Below, piece after piece: positions 45,001-55,566 of a stretch of DNA of 64,000 nucleotides. Positions within the stretch are counted from its first letter, which is position 1. Each line of letters starts with the position of its first letter. The notes under the pieces were generated by a model. The model was not told the DNA's origin and did no database searches. It saw nothing but the letters and a program-made list of their open reading frames with translations. The DNA comes from JARKPK01 sp964631235 (GTDB lineage Bacteria > Planctomycetota > Planctomycetia > Pirellulales > Thermoguttaceae). Both the position numbers and the translations under genes were made by a program. The stretch covers positions 50,581 to 114,580 of the forward strand of contig CAZVZX010000012.1 in the NCBI GenBank assembly GCA_964631235.1. The letters run 5' to 3'.

Positions 45001-47982
45001 TTACTGCGGGGCAAATAGGGCTTTCAGCTCGAAGGGATAGAACGAAAGCCTCACCGTGCCATCGGCCGCCGGCAGCGGCTGATCGGTCACGGCATCTCGA
45101 AGTGGTCGGCCGCCGATCCGCAGGCCGACATCGCGCTTCTCGGTCATTGCCAAGTTCACCGCGGCGTAGTACGTGCCGTGCCCGGGCGCGACGATGCGGC
45201 GAACGACGATGTGCGGATCGTCGCACGCGCCTTCGAGTTTCTCGCTGGGCAAGGCCGGCAGCGAAAGAAAGGCCGCATTGAACCGCCGCACATAGTAGGG
45301 GAACCCGCGGGCCAGTGTTCGTCCGGTCAGATAGCCGATCATTGTCGGATCGCCGTGGGCGACGGCGCTTGCCTCGGCCATCATGCAGTAGGGGCCGGCG
45401 CGTTCGACGTCGGCACAAAAGTAGCCCAACTTCGGCTTGCCGTCGCGGTCGAACATCATGTCTTCGTTCAGTGCGTAGTGACGAACGATGGCCAAGCCCG
45501 ACGGCCCGCGGAACTCGTCGAAGGTGGCCGGCGAGCTGACGGTGTAGAGCCGGTTGAACGCATGGCTCAACAGCACGCCGGGCGTTTGTTTGTAGCGTGC
45601 CGGATCGGGTGGCGGTGCGGCGTGATGAACCTCCCAGCCGCCCCAGTTCAAGGGCGGAGCAAGCAGGGCCTTCAGGTAGAGCCGCTCGGCGACGACTTCT
45701 TCGATGCTGAGGATTTTGAGCTTTCGCTCGGCGGAATAATTGACGGCCTCGGCGTTGGCGGCCCAAGCGGCCGGATCGTCGGTTACCAGGGTTGGTTCCC
45801 ACCACGGGAACGGCACGCCTGGCTCGCCCGGATGTGCCGTAAACAGGATGACGGCCTCCGGCAGTCCGTTTTCGCGCAGGTAGTCGCGCATCGCGGCGAG
45901 GAAATCGCGACGTTTGCCGTACCACCAATCCATGTAGCGGGCCAGCAGCGCCGGGTCTTCGCGCAATTGCTGACGGGTGATCTCGCGGCCGTTGTTCGCG
46001 TCGGCCGCGAAGCGGTTGCGGGCGCTTTCGGCGAAGCTGATCGGCCACTGCGACCGCGGCCGCATCCAGGCCCCGACGAACTCGGCCCGGTCTTTCAGCC
46101 GCAGCACCGTCAGTTCGAGCATCTTCTTCAGGTCGGCAACGGTTTCGGGATCGGTGATGTCGGCGTTCGACGATTCGATCCAGCGGATGTGCGTGTAGGC
46201 GTCGTCGCGCGTCAGGGGCCGGGCGCGGCGTTGGTGGCCCAGCCCGCTCTGACCGCGACTGCCGGCGTACTCGTAGTAGGGCATGATACGGAACCCGCGG
46301 CCGCCCATCATGGCGACGATTTCGGCCCACAGGTCTTTGTGTTTGTTATTGAAATAGGCCCACTGGTTGCCGCCGTGAGGCGTGGTGTCCCAGTGTTGCA
46401 CGGCGCCGAACTCGAGCAGGTCTTTGCCGTAAGTGTCGATGCCCAACAGTTGCATTTGCTCGGCTTTGAAACGATACCAGTCGATGGGTTTGGCAACGCC
46501 GGACTGGCCCTCTTTTTCGCCCTCGAACACATTGTCGGCCATCTCTTCGCGCCAGAAGATCGCCCGCCGAGGCAGCCCCTTGGGCGGCTGCCGATAGGCC
46601 GTCGGTGGCGGGTTGTCGTTCAATTCGAACAGCCGGATGCGCGACACGGCCGCCCCGCCGCCCACCGGCAGGTTCTCGGCCGAAAACTGACCGACGACCA
46701 CCGTGAAGCCGTCGTCGGGCGTGAGCGGCCGCGGGCCTTCGCCGCGCGGATAGCCCAGCTCGCAGAATCGATCGTGCAGGTTGAAGTACATCCGCCATGT
46801 TTCGTATCGGCCCGAAAGCGGCACGCGCAACGATTCGCAAAGGTTGTTGACGTATTTCGGGCGGAAGGCGTCGCCGACGGTCGCCCCGGTGTGAAAGCCC
46901 ACCGAACTTTCGTTGCCCGAGTTGAGCACAATGAAGCTGCGCGGCGAGTCTTCCGGGTATTCGATCTCGAGCACGTATCGCGCTGCGGCCCGCAACAGCT
47001 TGTACTGCCCGATGCGAAACGCCATGTAGGCGGCCTCGCCGGGCGTTTTGTCGAGAACGCGACAGCGGCGGCCGAGGATCTCGACGACCTTCGATGCCCC
47101 TGCCGGGCTTTCGGTGAAGAGATGTCCGGGCTGATCGGCCGCGGCGTCGATCTGATCGACGAGCGTGGCTCGGCCGAACGGCTCGCCGAGGTTGATCACC
47201 GGTCGGTGCGGCAGTTCGGCGCGAGCGCGGGCCAAACCGGCCTCGCGTTCGGCTTGCAATCGGGCGGCGGCCGCTTCGCGCTCGGCCCGGGCTTTGGCTT
47301 CGGCCTCGCGCTTGGCCACGGCCGCTCGGTGTTGTTCTTCTGTCTCTTCAAACAACACGAGTTCGGCGAAGATCGCCCCGGCGTCCTCGCGCGAAACGCG
47401 GAGGTAGCGCGTTTGCGCGTGCAGCGGAATCTCGACCCATTGGCGATAGGCGCGGCAATCGTACTCGGCGGCCTTATGCCATTGGTCGGGCTTGCCGATG
47501 GAGATGGTGAGCTTGCCCGTGTTATTCGTGTCGAACACCCATACGGAGCGAAGGAATCGCTCGCGGCCCAAGTCGAGGTAGGCGCGGGCCGGGTATCCCT
47601 CGCGCGTGTGCCGCGAATCGACGTTCCAGTTTGTTTTCGGCTCGCCACGAGGCGGATCGCCTTCGACGAGGTCTTGCTCGTCGATCATCGCTTCCGGGTT
47701 GCCGTGGGGCGTTTCGGCGGTGAGCATTGCCGCGGAGAGCTTGACTCGCTGCCCGGCAGCAGGCGACCCGGCCGCAGGCTGGCCAGTCGAAGCCTGCTCG
47801 GCCGCGTTGGCGACGGCCGCGGGCGGCGACATTGGTTGACGGTGATCCCAGTGGAGCCAAAGACAACAGGCAGCCGCCGCTGCGACTGTCGCCCGGCGAA
47901 ACCGCAGCGTGCCGACGGTCGCTTGGCCCAAGGACGCACAAGGAACAATAGATTTGCGAGCAACAATGAACTGGTGCGGCAT
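45001..47982 (-). CDS. Large exported protein with discoidin-like and glycosidase-like domains
   Basis: A 993-residue protein. The N-terminus has a basic start and a hydrophobic stretch (TVAAAAACCLWLH, about 32-44), consistent with export. Residues about 85-207 look like an F5/8-type-C (discoidin) fold: YLDLGRERFLRSVWVFD, WVEIPLHAQTRYLRVSRE. A coiled-coil of Arg/Glu/Ala follows (about 210-250, EREAAAARLQAEREAG). The main part (about 470-930) has TIM-barrel-like features: RAIFWREEMADNVF, FRIMPYYEYAGSRGQ, EFVGAWMRPRSQWPISFAE, VEGIPFPWWEP-like segments. It resembles planctomycete secreted proteins of unknown activity, perhaps a glycoside hydrolase. ATG 47982 has no clear Shine-Dalgarno. No function can be fixed. 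Confidence 0.78.
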   Translation of the reverse strand: MPHQFIVARKSIVPCASLGQATVGTLRFRRATVAAAAACCLWLHWDHRQPMSPPAAVANAAEQASTGQPAAGSPAAGQRVKLSAAMLTAETPHGNPEAMIDEQDLVEGDPPRGEPKTNWNVDSRHTREGYPARAYLDLGRERFLRSVWVFDTNNTGKLTISIGKPDQWHKAAEYDCRAYRQWVEIPLHAQTRYLRVSREDAGAIFAELVLFEETEEQHRAAVAKREAEAKARAEREAAAARLQAEREAGLARARAELPHRPVINLGEPFGRATLVDQIDAAADQPGHLFTESPAGASKVVEILGRRCRVLDKTPGEAAYMAFRIGQYKLLRAAARYVLEIEYPEDSPRSFIVLNSGNESSVGFHTGATVGDAFRPKYVNNLCESLRVPLSGRYETWRMYFNLHDRFCELGYPRGEGPRPLTPDDGFTVVVGQFSAENLPVGGGAAVSRIRLFELNDNPPPTAYRQPPKGLPRRAIFWREEMADNVFEGEKEGQSGVAKPIDWYRFKAEQMQLLGIDTYGKDLLEFGAVQHWDTTPHGGNQWAYFNNKHKDLWAEIVAMMGGRGFRIMPYYEYAGSRGQSGLGHQRRARPLTRDDAYTHIRWIESSNADITDPETVADLKKMLELTVLRLKDRAEFVGAWMRPRSQWPISFAESARNRFAADANNGREITRQQLREDPALLARYMDWWYGKRRDFLAAMRDYLRENGLPEAVILFTAHPGEPGVPFPWWEPTLVTDDPAAWAANAEAVNYSAERKLKILSIEEVVAERLYLKALLAPPLNWGGWEVHHAAPPPDPARYKQTPGVLLSHAFNRLYTVSSPATFDEFRGPSGLAIVRHYALNEDMMFDRDGKPKLGYFCADVERAGPYCMMAEASAVAHGDPTMIGYLTGRTLARGFPYYVRRFNAAFLSLPALPSEKLEGACDDPHIVVRRIVAPGHGTYYAAVNLAMTEKRDVGLRIGGRPLRDAVTDQPLPAADGTVRLSFYPFELKALFAPQ

Positions 47983-48352
47983 TTGCGTAAACGAAAGGAG
48001 CGTGTGCGGTGTGAGAACGGTGAAGGAAACTCGCTGCGGTCGCTTGCAGCAAGGTAAGTTCGTTCTACGCTAACCTTTGCGATGGGCGAAGTCAAATACC
48101 GATTCACCAAGGGCGGGAAGGGGCGTTGTGTTTCGATAGGCTTGCCGATCGGGGGTTCTCGGGCGTATGATGATAGGCTCGATTTCGGGGGCGGTCGGCC
48201 GCTGCCGGTGCCGCACTGCGAACTGCTGCCTGCCGGTTTGGGCTGGCCCACGGCGCGGGGGCGGCAGGGCTGCTGTGCGGGCGAGTATTGTTCGTCGCGG
48301 CCGGTCGATCGAACGGATGTGTTCGTGCTTTTTTTCAAGGAGAATGGCAGTC
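47983..48352. other. Intergenic, divergent
   Basis: Between the divergent 993-residue gene and ahcY. It holds the ahcY ribosome binding site (AAGGAGA, 48337-48343). No RNA motif was recognised; in particular I do not see an SAH riboswitch consensus that I could support. Confidence 0.45.
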
Positions 48353-49780
48353 GTGTCGCAGGTCAAGAGCCGGATGTCGAGCAAGGTGGCCGATCTTTCG
48401 TTGGCCGAGTGGGGGCGCAAGGAAATCGAGTTGGCCGAGAAGGAAATGCCCGGCCTGATGGCGTTGCGTCGCAAGTACGGCCCGACGAAGCCGCTCCGCG
48501 GCGCGCGGATTGCCGGCTGCTTGCACATGACGATCGAAACAGCCGTGTTGATCGAAACCCTCGTCGAGCTTGGCGCCCAAGTGAGTTGGACGAGCTGCAA
48601 CATCTACTCGACGCAAGACCAAGCGGCCGCCGCGATTGCCGCCCGGGGAATTCCGGTGTTCGCGTGGAAGGGGGAAACGCTTCAAGATTACTGGGACAAT
48701 ATCCTCCGCCAACTGGCGTGCTTTGAAGAGGCGGACGGCCCGAACTTGCTGCTCGACGACGGCGGCGACCTGACGCTGCTGGTTCACAAAGGGGTCGAGT
48801 ACGAGGCCGCGGGCGCCGTGCCCGACCCCGCCGCGGCCACGCACCCGGAGCAGAAGGCGTTGCTCACGACGCTTCGCCGAAGCCTGGAAGAAGACCCGCA
48901 GCGGTTCACCCGCATGGCGAAACAGATTCTCGGCGTCAGCGAAGAAACGACCACCGGCGTGCATCGTTTGTACGACATGGCCGCCCGCGGCACGTTGCTC
49001 TTCCCGGCGATTAACGTGAACGATTCGGTCACCAAGAGCAAGTTCGACAATCTCTACGGGTGCCGCGAGTCGTTGGCCGACGGGATCAAGAGGGCCACCG
49101 GCGTGATGGTGGCGGGCAAGGTGGTGGTGGTGGCCGGCTACGGCGACGTGGGCAAGGGCTGCGCCCATTCGATGCGAAGCTACGGCGCGCGGGTGATCAT
49201 CACCGAAATCGACCCGATCTGCGCCTTGCAGGCGGCGATGGAAGGCTACGAAGTCACCACGATGGAAGAGGCCGCGCCGCAAGGGAACATCTTCGTCACG
49301 GCCACGGGTTGCTGCGACGTGATTCGCGGCGAACACATCGAGAAGATGCCCGACGGCGCGATTATCTGCAACATCGGGCACTTCGACCTGGAGATCGATG
49401 TCGCTTGGTTGAACAACACCCCCGGCGTGAAGCGGATCAAGATCAAAGACTTGGTCGATAAGTATGTGCTGCCCAATGGGCGGTTCGTTTTGCTTCTGGC
49501 CGAGGGTCGGTTGGTCAATTTGGGCTGCGCCGAAGGGCATCCGTCATTCGTCATGTCGAATTCGTTCACCAATCAGGTGTTGGCGCAGTTGGCCCTTTAC
49601 ACCGAACGCGATCGCTACCCATTGGGCGTGCATACCCTGCCGAAGAAGCTCGACGAAGAGGTGGCCCGATTGCACCTCGAGCAACTCGGGGTGAAACTGA
49701 CCCGCCTGACCCCGAAACAAGCCGAATACTTGGGCGTGCCGACCACCGGGCCGTTCAAGCCCGACCATTACCGCTACTAA
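48353..49780 (+). CDS. ahcY: S-adenosylhomocysteine hydrolase
   Basis: AhcY reversibly cleaves SAH to adenosine and homocysteine, removing the inhibitor of methyltransferases. Motifs: GCLHMTIETAVLIETLVELGAQV (about 55-78), NDSVTKSKFDNLYGCRESL (about 222-240; catalytic and NAD-contact residues), the NAD loop VVVAGYGDVGKGCAHSMRSYGA (about 255-276) and the C-terminal FKPDHYRY that closes the NAD site of the neighbouring subunit. GTG 48353 has AAGGAGA at 10 bases spacing; ATG 48344 would place the Shine-Dalgarno only one base away, so the GTG start is more likely, though ATG is annotated in many homologues. A Met at 48374 is a third option. Confidence 0.95.
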   Translation: MSQVKSRMSSKVADLSLAEWGRKEIELAEKEMPGLMALRRKYGPTKPLRGARIAGCLHMTIETAVLIETLVELGAQVSWTSCNIYSTQDQAAAAIAARGIPVFAWKGETLQDYWDNILRQLACFEEADGPNLLLDDGGDLTLLVHKGVEYEAAGAVPDPAAATHPEQKALLTTLRRSLEEDPQRFTRMAKQILGVSEETTTGVHRLYDMAARGTLLFPAINVNDSVTKSKFDNLYGCRESLADGIKRATGVMVAGKVVVVAGYGDVGKGCAHSMRSYGARVIITEIDPICALQAAMEGYEVTTMEEAAPQGNIFVTATGCCDVIRGEHIEKMPDGAIICNIGHFDLEIDVAWLNNTPGVKRIKIKDLVDKYVLPNGRFVLLLAEGRLVNLGCAEGHPSFVMSNSFTNQVLAQLALYTERDRYPLGVHTLPKKLDEEVARLHLEQLGVKLTRLTPKQAEYLGVPTTGPFKPDHYRY

Positions 49781-49966
49781 CTTGGCGCGGCGGAAACCGA
49801 ACCGCGAAGCGGAACGCCGCGCACGATGCCGCATCGGCCGAGCGGCTTCGTCGATCGATGGCCGCCCGCGCTAAAACGAAAGCAGTGCGCCGCGGGGGCG
49901 ACGAACGCTTCCCTGCGACGGTCCGCCGCGAGCCGGTTCTGCACTCCGAGTGTATTGATCGACCCC

Positions 49967-52528
49967 ATGCCGCTCTCGCTCCACAACTCCGAAACGAACG
50001 CTGCACGGCCGTTCCTGATGCCGATCGGCGCGCCGCGAATCGCCGGCGATCGGGTTCGATTGTCGGCCGCCGCTGCCGTGTTCTCGGTGTTCTTTCGTTG
50101 GCGCGATCCGCGTCGCGCGCTGCCGTCGCTCGTTTTGTTGCTGGCGTTCTGCGCGAGCGTCAGCCTGATGGCAAACTCGGCGGCACGGGCGGAATCGCTC
50201 GGCGGCGAACCGATGAGATTTTGGGCCGTCGGGCTCGACGGCCGAACGTTTGCGGCGGCGTCGATGGACGGCTCGTGGTGGGACTGGTCGGCGCGGTTGG
50301 CCGGCCGTCCGTTGTTCGACGCGCAGCGCCCGACCCGCTGCCTGTACGACGCCTCGCGGCGGCCGCGATTGCCGGCGGCCTTTGTCGTTTTCGCCAATGG
50401 CGACGTGTTGCCCGGCCGCGTGGTGCGCTATCAGAGCGCCGCCGGCGATGACGAATGGCCGTCGCGATTCCTCATCGTGCCCGAGCCGCCGACGTTGTCG
50501 GCCGACCCCTCGGGCATTTGGGTTCGGGCGGACCAAGTGTTTCGCATCGTGGCCGGCGCGAGCGACGTAGCGGCTGAAACGCCAGGGCAGATCGTTACCA
50601 TCGACGGCCGCGCGATGTCTGCCAACGCGATTCGTTGGTCGGAGCAGGGGATTCGGGCATTGACCGACAGCGGCGTCGTTGCCCTGTCGCTCGATCAAGT
50701 AGCTGCGCTGGCCGTCCCGAAGGTGGATCGCACAGCCGCCGTTTGGGCCGACGGCGAGTTCGCCTCGCTGATGGCATCGCCGTGGGTGGTTCGCGTCGAA
50801 ACCGAGGGCGGAGCGGTTGTCACGTGGCAGCGCGGGGCCGAACAGGTTGTGCATCAAACGGTCAGCCGTCGCGCTCGGCAAGGGTTGATTCGTGAAACCA
50901 CTACGTCGTTGGCCGTTCGACCGCGATGGGCGATTTCGGGCGTGCTGATTCCGGCGGAGTCGTTGGTCAGCATGTCGTTCCGCCGCGCCGAGGAGTTGCC
51001 GCTAAGCCTCGTGTCGGCGGCGCTGGTCGAACAAGAGACGGGCATCTACGAATGGCCTTGGCGTGCCAACCGCGGGGCGCGCGGCGGCACGTTGCGGGTC
51101 GGTCCGATGTGGGCGGACTTGGGCCTGGGCATGCACTCGCGCCAGGTCTTGGCGTTCGACTTGCCCCTTGGGGCGAAGAGATTCGAAGGCTGGGTCGGGC
51201 TCGATGCCGACGTCTGCACGGCGGCCTCTGCCGACTATGTCGTCAGTGTGGTGCCTCGGGGGCAGACCGCGCCGGTTGTCAGGGATCGCGGGAGGTTGCG
51301 CGGCGGGCAAGGGGCGAAGCGAGTCGGCCCGATCGATCTGACGGGAGCCGAACGGCTTGTGTTGGCTGCGGAGTTCGGCGACGATGCTCAAGCCGACGAT
51401 ACCGCCCCGTGGGACATCGGCGACCACGTCAATTGGTTGTTTCCCGTCATCACGATTGAGCGGGGCGACTCGGGGGCATCGGTTTCATCATTGCCGTCGT
51501 CTTCGTCCGCTGTGTCGCCGATTCGTTCGTCTTCATCAAACGGCGTCAACGGCGGCGCATCGGCAACGAGTGTGAGGGTTGGCGTTGCGGGCAGCCGCGA
51601 GGCGCTGGTGCGATGGTTGACTCCGGGTTGGGAGTTCTGGACCGCCGAGTTCTCACGGCCGGAGATCGAGGCGGCGGCGCGATTCGACGAAGCAATGAGA
51701 TGCTGGACTTCGGTGCTTCAGCGAAAGGCCTCCGACCGGCTCGTGTTGCGCCGCCGGGTCGAGGTTCGGCCGCTGTGCGGCGATGTGCTCGAGGCGATCG
51801 TCGCCGCCGACGGCTTCGACCAACGCGAGCAATTTCAATTGGTTGTCGATGGCCAATCGTTCGAGCCCTCTGATGCGCGGCTGATTACCCTTGGTCCACA
51901 GCGCAAACACCGCCGGGTGCAAAGCGGGTCTCCGGCGCCGCCGACAGCCAAGTGCATGTTCCTCCGCTGGGACTTGCAGCAATTCGCCGGCCGGACGATC
52001 GACTTGGAGCTTTCGGCCGTGTCGCCTTCCGACCGGCCGCAGCAATGGTACGGCCTTCGTTTCACGGGCCCGCTGGACGAGCCGCCGGCCGCGCCGCTTC
52101 CGCGCCCGCAGGTGCTTCTCAGCGAGTTGAAGCCGGCGAGCGTCAAGGCCGCTCGAGAGAGCCAGTCGCCCCAGGCCAACCGGCTTCCGCGATCGGGTAA
52201 GAATAGCCCATCGATTCGCATTCGGGGACGGCTATTCGATCAGGGGTTTGCCTTCGCGGCCGGATCTGAGGCGACCTTCGATCTCGATCCGTCGTGGCGG
52301 CGGTTTACTGCCCTGGTTGGTTGTCCCACCGAGGCCGTGGGACCGGTTCAAGTGTTAGTCGATGACGAAGTTGTTCACGAAATTGCCCAGATTGACGAGC
52401 TTTCGCCTGCCGCGCCGATTGACATCGTTCTGCCCGACGGTGCCAAGTCTCTTACGCTGCGCGTGCATGGGAGCGTTACCGGGTACTCGACTGCGGCATT
52501 TGTCGAGGCCGGCTTCAGCGATCGATAG
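49967..52528 (+). CDS. Secreted protein with two NPCBM-type domains
   Basis: An 853-residue exported protein. A hydrophobic stretch near residues 50-70 (ALPSLVLLLAFCASVSLMANSAARA) is the likely signal segment after a basic lead. Residues about 355-500 match an NPCBM/NEW2 carbohydrate-binding domain (LGLGMHSRQVLAFDLPLGAKRFEGWVGLD), and the last 110 residues are a second one (FDQGFAFAAGSEATFDLDPSWRRFTALVG). Between them a Ser-rich linker (about 502-525) and a domain of unknown fold (about 540-720). Such proteins are frequent in planctomycetes and probably bind glycans at the surface. The partner activity is unknown. ATG 49967 has no strong Shine-Dalgarno; the frame is open 47 codons further upstream. 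Confidence 0.82.
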   Translation: MPLSLHNSETNAARPFLMPIGAPRIAGDRVRLSAAAAVFSVFFRWRDPRRALPSLVLLLAFCASVSLMANSAARAESLGGEPMRFWAVGLDGRTFAAASMDGSWWDWSARLAGRPLFDAQRPTRCLYDASRRPRLPAAFVVFANGDVLPGRVVRYQSAAGDDEWPSRFLIVPEPPTLSADPSGIWVRADQVFRIVAGASDVAAETPGQIVTIDGRAMSANAIRWSEQGIRALTDSGVVALSLDQVAALAVPKVDRTAAVWADGEFASLMASPWVVRVETEGGAVVTWQRGAEQVVHQTVSRRARQGLIRETTTSLAVRPRWAISGVLIPAESLVSMSFRRAEELPLSLVSAALVEQETGIYEWPWRANRGARGGTLRVGPMWADLGLGMHSRQVLAFDLPLGAKRFEGWVGLDADVCTAASADYVVSVVPRGQTAPVVRDRGRLRGGQGAKRVGPIDLTGAERLVLAAEFGDDAQADDTAPWDIGDHVNWLFPVITIERGDSGASVSSLPSSSSAVSPIRSSSSNGVNGGASATSVRVGVAGSREALVRWLTPGWEFWTAEFSRPEIEAAARFDEAMRCWTSVLQRKASDRLVLRRRVEVRPLCGDVLEAIVAADGFDQREQFQLVVDGQSFEPSDARLITLGPQRKHRRVQSGSPAPPTAKCMFLRWDLQQFAGRTIDLELSAVSPSDRPQQWYGLRFTGPLDEPPAAPLPRPQVLLSELKPASVKAARESQSPQANRLPRSGKNSPSIRIRGRLFDQGFAFAAGSEATFDLDPSWRRFTALVGCPTEAVGPVQVLVDDEVVHEIAQIDELSPAAPIDIVLPDGAKSLTLRVHGSVTGYSTAAFVEAGFSDR

Positions 52529-52794
52529 TGGCCCTTTGGCGATTCTGCGCAGTTCGGCAGATTCCCGGGCAGCGGAGGATAAGTGACGCAAAGCGGACGA
52601 GCCGTGGGTAGGTCGGGAAGAAATGGAAAAAATCCCTCTGGACGTGCCGCAGAGAATCTGGATACACTGGCCGCCCAGGTTGCCCGGTCTGCCGCGGTCA
52701 AATGCCGGCGGGGAAATGAGGGAGTAGCTCCCCGAGAATAACGGCCTATCGCAATTTCAGCGGCCGGGGCAACCGAATCCAGGAGGGATTCGCA

Positions 52795-55401
52795 ATGCGC
52801 CGAAACACGCTGTCTCATTCGCGCGCCGAAATGACCCATCGCCGGCGCGTTGCCCGATTCGGCTGGTCGATTGACCAACGGAGAATGCCGAGTTCGCAGT
52901 TTCAGTTGCGCGAGTCGGTGGGGCGAACGCTGGGATGCATGCTGGCGATTATTGTCGCTGGGGCGGTGTCGGTGACGGCCGAGTGCTGCCGCGCCGATGC
53001 AAACGGCGATCGGCCGCGATTGGTGATTCCTTCCGAAGCGACGATCAAGATCGGCCCGCGTGCCGAAACACAGCGATCATCCGGCGACGGTCGAACCGCT
53101 GCGCGTGATCCGGCGGAGACGCGGGGCGAAACAGGCGGCCCACGCGAGGCCGGTGTTCGCCGTGCTGTTGGAAATCAGGCTGACGGCGTTGATCTGCGTC
53201 GGCAGCCGGGCGGGCCGTTGCGGCACGCAGTGCCCGACGACGTTGATGTCGAGACGTCGGGTCTGCCTTCGCCGTTGCTGGCCTCTCGCCCGAATCAGAC
53301 GAGAGACGCCGAAGCCCGTTCGTCCGACCGATTCAACGATGCACGCTCCCCAATGCCCGGGGAACCGACCCCGGCGGTGAAGCCGACGGATTCGGCGTCT
53401 CGCGACGCGCGCATTCCCCTCGGCGGAGAAGCGACGTTGCGCGGCGATCGGACATGGCGCGGCGATCGAGGATCGGCCCGCGACGATCGCGATAATCTAC
53501 CAGTGCCGGCCGACGAACCGATCTCGCCCGACCAGGGCGACGATGCGCGCGCGTCTTCACCGGGGCCGCAACCTCCGATGCCGCGTTCGGCCGGAGAGTC
53601 GGCCGCGATCGAGCCACCGGCAGGCGAGCGCTCGAACAGCGCGTTAGCGCCGGGCGATGAGCCGAAGCAGGCGCACGAAGACGAGCCCTTGCGCCCGGTT
53701 GCCGAGCCGCGCGATGGGCCCGCCCGGGTCGAAGCGGCCAGCTTCAGCGGCGTGACGCCTGGGGTGACCAAGCTGGCCGAGGTCGAAAAGGCGTGGGGCT
53801 TGCCGCGCGAGATGGGCAAACAAGACGGGTTGCTGATTCAGCGATTCAAAATCGACCCGTTCGAGCGGGTGGAAGTGCATTACCAAGGCGATACGGTCGC
53901 TGCCGTTATGATCCGCTTTGCCGAGGCGTTTCCGGCCTCGGGAGTGGCCAAGCAGCTTGAATTGAGCGACGTACGTCCGGTGTTTGTCTCGAATGAGCTG
54001 GGCGAGATTCTCGGCCAAGCATTTCCCGAACGCGGCGTGTTGTTCGCGTTTGAACCGAGCGTGGACGACAAGCCGTCGATGAAAGTGGCCCAAATCATCC
54101 TCGAACCGATCAGCGCCGAGCCGTTCGTGTTGCGGGCCGAAACCGATCTGGAAAGCCGCACGAAGTCGGCCGCGCTCGATCTGGAACAGGCGTTGAAGCT
54201 CGATCCGAAGAACGCCCGAGCGCATTGGTTGTATTCGCGGGCGCTGGCCTCGTTGGGCAAGACGAACGAGGCGGCCGCCGCCGCGGCCGAGGCCGTGGCC
54301 CTTGCGCCGAACGATCCTCAATATCGGGTCAGCCGCGCGCAGGTGCTTGCCCGTCAGGGGAAGATGGTCGAGGCGATGCAAGAGGCGCAGCGGGCGGTGG
54401 CGTTGGCCGAGAAGCGGCCGCACGTCAAGGCTCGTGCTTTATGTTTGTTGGGCGATCTTTCGGCGTCGGGGCCGGCGCCCAACTATCGCCAGGCGTTGCA
54501 GTTGCACACCGAGGCGGTCAAGCTCGCCGATCAATGGTCGGAAGATAAGCACCCGGCGATTCGGATTGCGGCCAAAGAAGTGCTGATCGACGCCCATTTG
54601 GGCGCGGCCCACGACATTGCGTGGGGCGAATGGAAAGACAAAGAGGCCGCCGTGCCCCATTGGTTGGAGCGCGCAGCGGCCGCCGCCGACGACTTGATTG
54701 CCCGCGAAGGCGCCGGCGAAGATCAGCGATTCCGCGTATGCACCCGAGCGTTGGCGGCCTGCGTTGGAGTGCGCGGCGGAGTGGATCCGACCATTTGGGC
54801 CAAGGCGGTGGTTCACATCGGCGAGAAGATGATTGCGGCGACCGACGACCCCGTGCGGCAGTCGCAATTGCGCTGGGACTTGGGTATGGCGCTCTACGAC
54901 GCCCTGCAAACGTTTCAGATGCGCAACGACCACTCGTCGGCGTTGAAATACGGCGAACTGGCCGTGCAACACCTCAGCGCCGCCGATCCTCAGCGTTCGC
55001 CTGCCACCGAGTACCTGCTCGGCCGGCTCTACTTCCGGCTGGGCGCGGTCTATTCGCTGCGGCAGAAAGACCATCGTTCGGCGGTCGCTTGGTTCGACAA
55101 AGCGGTGCCTTTGTTGGAAAAACCGCTACCGCCCGAAGCTGCCGCCGACATCGGCCGACATGGCGAAACCTTTGTAAGCATGGGCGTTTCGTACTGGGAA
55201 GTCGGCAAACGCGATAAAGCCCTGGCGCTGACTCGTCGCGGTGTCGAGTTATTGGAGCAGGCGGTTCGTCAAGGCGCGGCCGAAAACGCCGCGTTGGCCG
55301 TGCCCTACGGAAACCTGTCGGCCATGCACCGCCAACTGGGTGCCGCCGCCGAAGCCGATAAGTACCAATCAATGGCCGCTCGCGCGAGAACCAGCCGATA
55401 G
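52795..55401 (+). CDS. Exported TPR-repeat protein
   Basis: An 868-residue protein with a strong ribosome binding site (CAGGAGGG, 52779-52786). An Arg-rich lead is followed by a membrane or signal segment (LGCMLAIIVAGAVSVTAECC, about 42-62). Residues about 70-310 are low-complexity and charged (Arg/Asp/Pro). A folded domain follows (about 315-440, GVTPGVTKLAEVEKAWGLP..) and then TPRs: about 455-560 (ALDLEQALKLDPKNARAHWLYSRALASLG, AAAAAEAVALAPNDPQYRVSRAQVLARQG) and again about 700-860. The TPRs suggest protein-protein interaction at the periplasmic face. No catalytic motif is seen. Confidence 0.85.
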   Translation: MRRNTLSHSRAEMTHRRRVARFGWSIDQRRMPSSQFQLRESVGRTLGCMLAIIVAGAVSVTAECCRADANGDRPRLVIPSEATIKIGPRAETQRSSGDGRTAARDPAETRGETGGPREAGVRRAVGNQADGVDLRRQPGGPLRHAVPDDVDVETSGLPSPLLASRPNQTRDAEARSSDRFNDARSPMPGEPTPAVKPTDSASRDARIPLGGEATLRGDRTWRGDRGSARDDRDNLPVPADEPISPDQGDDARASSPGPQPPMPRSAGESAAIEPPAGERSNSALAPGDEPKQAHEDEPLRPVAEPRDGPARVEAASFSGVTPGVTKLAEVEKAWGLPREMGKQDGLLIQRFKIDPFERVEVHYQGDTVAAVMIRFAEAFPASGVAKQLELSDVRPVFVSNELGEILGQAFPERGVLFAFEPSVDDKPSMKVAQIILEPISAEPFVLRAETDLESRTKSAALDLEQALKLDPKNARAHWLYSRALASLGKTNEAAAAAAEAVALAPNDPQYRVSRAQVLARQGKMVEAMQEAQRAVALAEKRPHVKARALCLLGDLSASGPAPNYRQALQLHTEAVKLADQWSEDKHPAIRIAAKEVLIDAHLGAAHDIAWGEWKDKEAAVPHWLERAAAAADDLIAREGAGEDQRFRVCTRALAACVGVRGGVDPTIWAKAVVHIGEKMIAATDDPVRQSQLRWDLGMALYDALQTFQMRNDHSSALKYGELAVQHLSAADPQRSPATEYLLGRLYFRLGAVYSLRQKDHRSAVAWFDKAVPLLEKPLPPEAAADIGRHGETFVSMGVSYWEVGKRDKALALTRRGVELLEQAVRQGAAENAALAVPYGNLSAMHRQLGAAAEADKYQSMAARARTSR

Positions 55402-55566
55402 AGAGCCGATCTCTTGCGCGGCGCGAAATGTCTTCGATCGCTCGGGCGAAAAACGACCATTTCGGCGGCAGAACTTTGGGGAATTGCCGTTCCGCCGTCA
55501 CGAAAAGCGGCATTTGGGCATTCGTTTGCTGCCGATTCCTCGCGATGCGCCCGATTGCCCTGCGCG

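Noticed and set aside
45178..48057. 959-codon open frame on the plus strand
   Set aside because: It is antisense to the 993-residue exported protein, whose signal segment and coiled-coil are credible; the plus frame has no motif or ribosome binding site.
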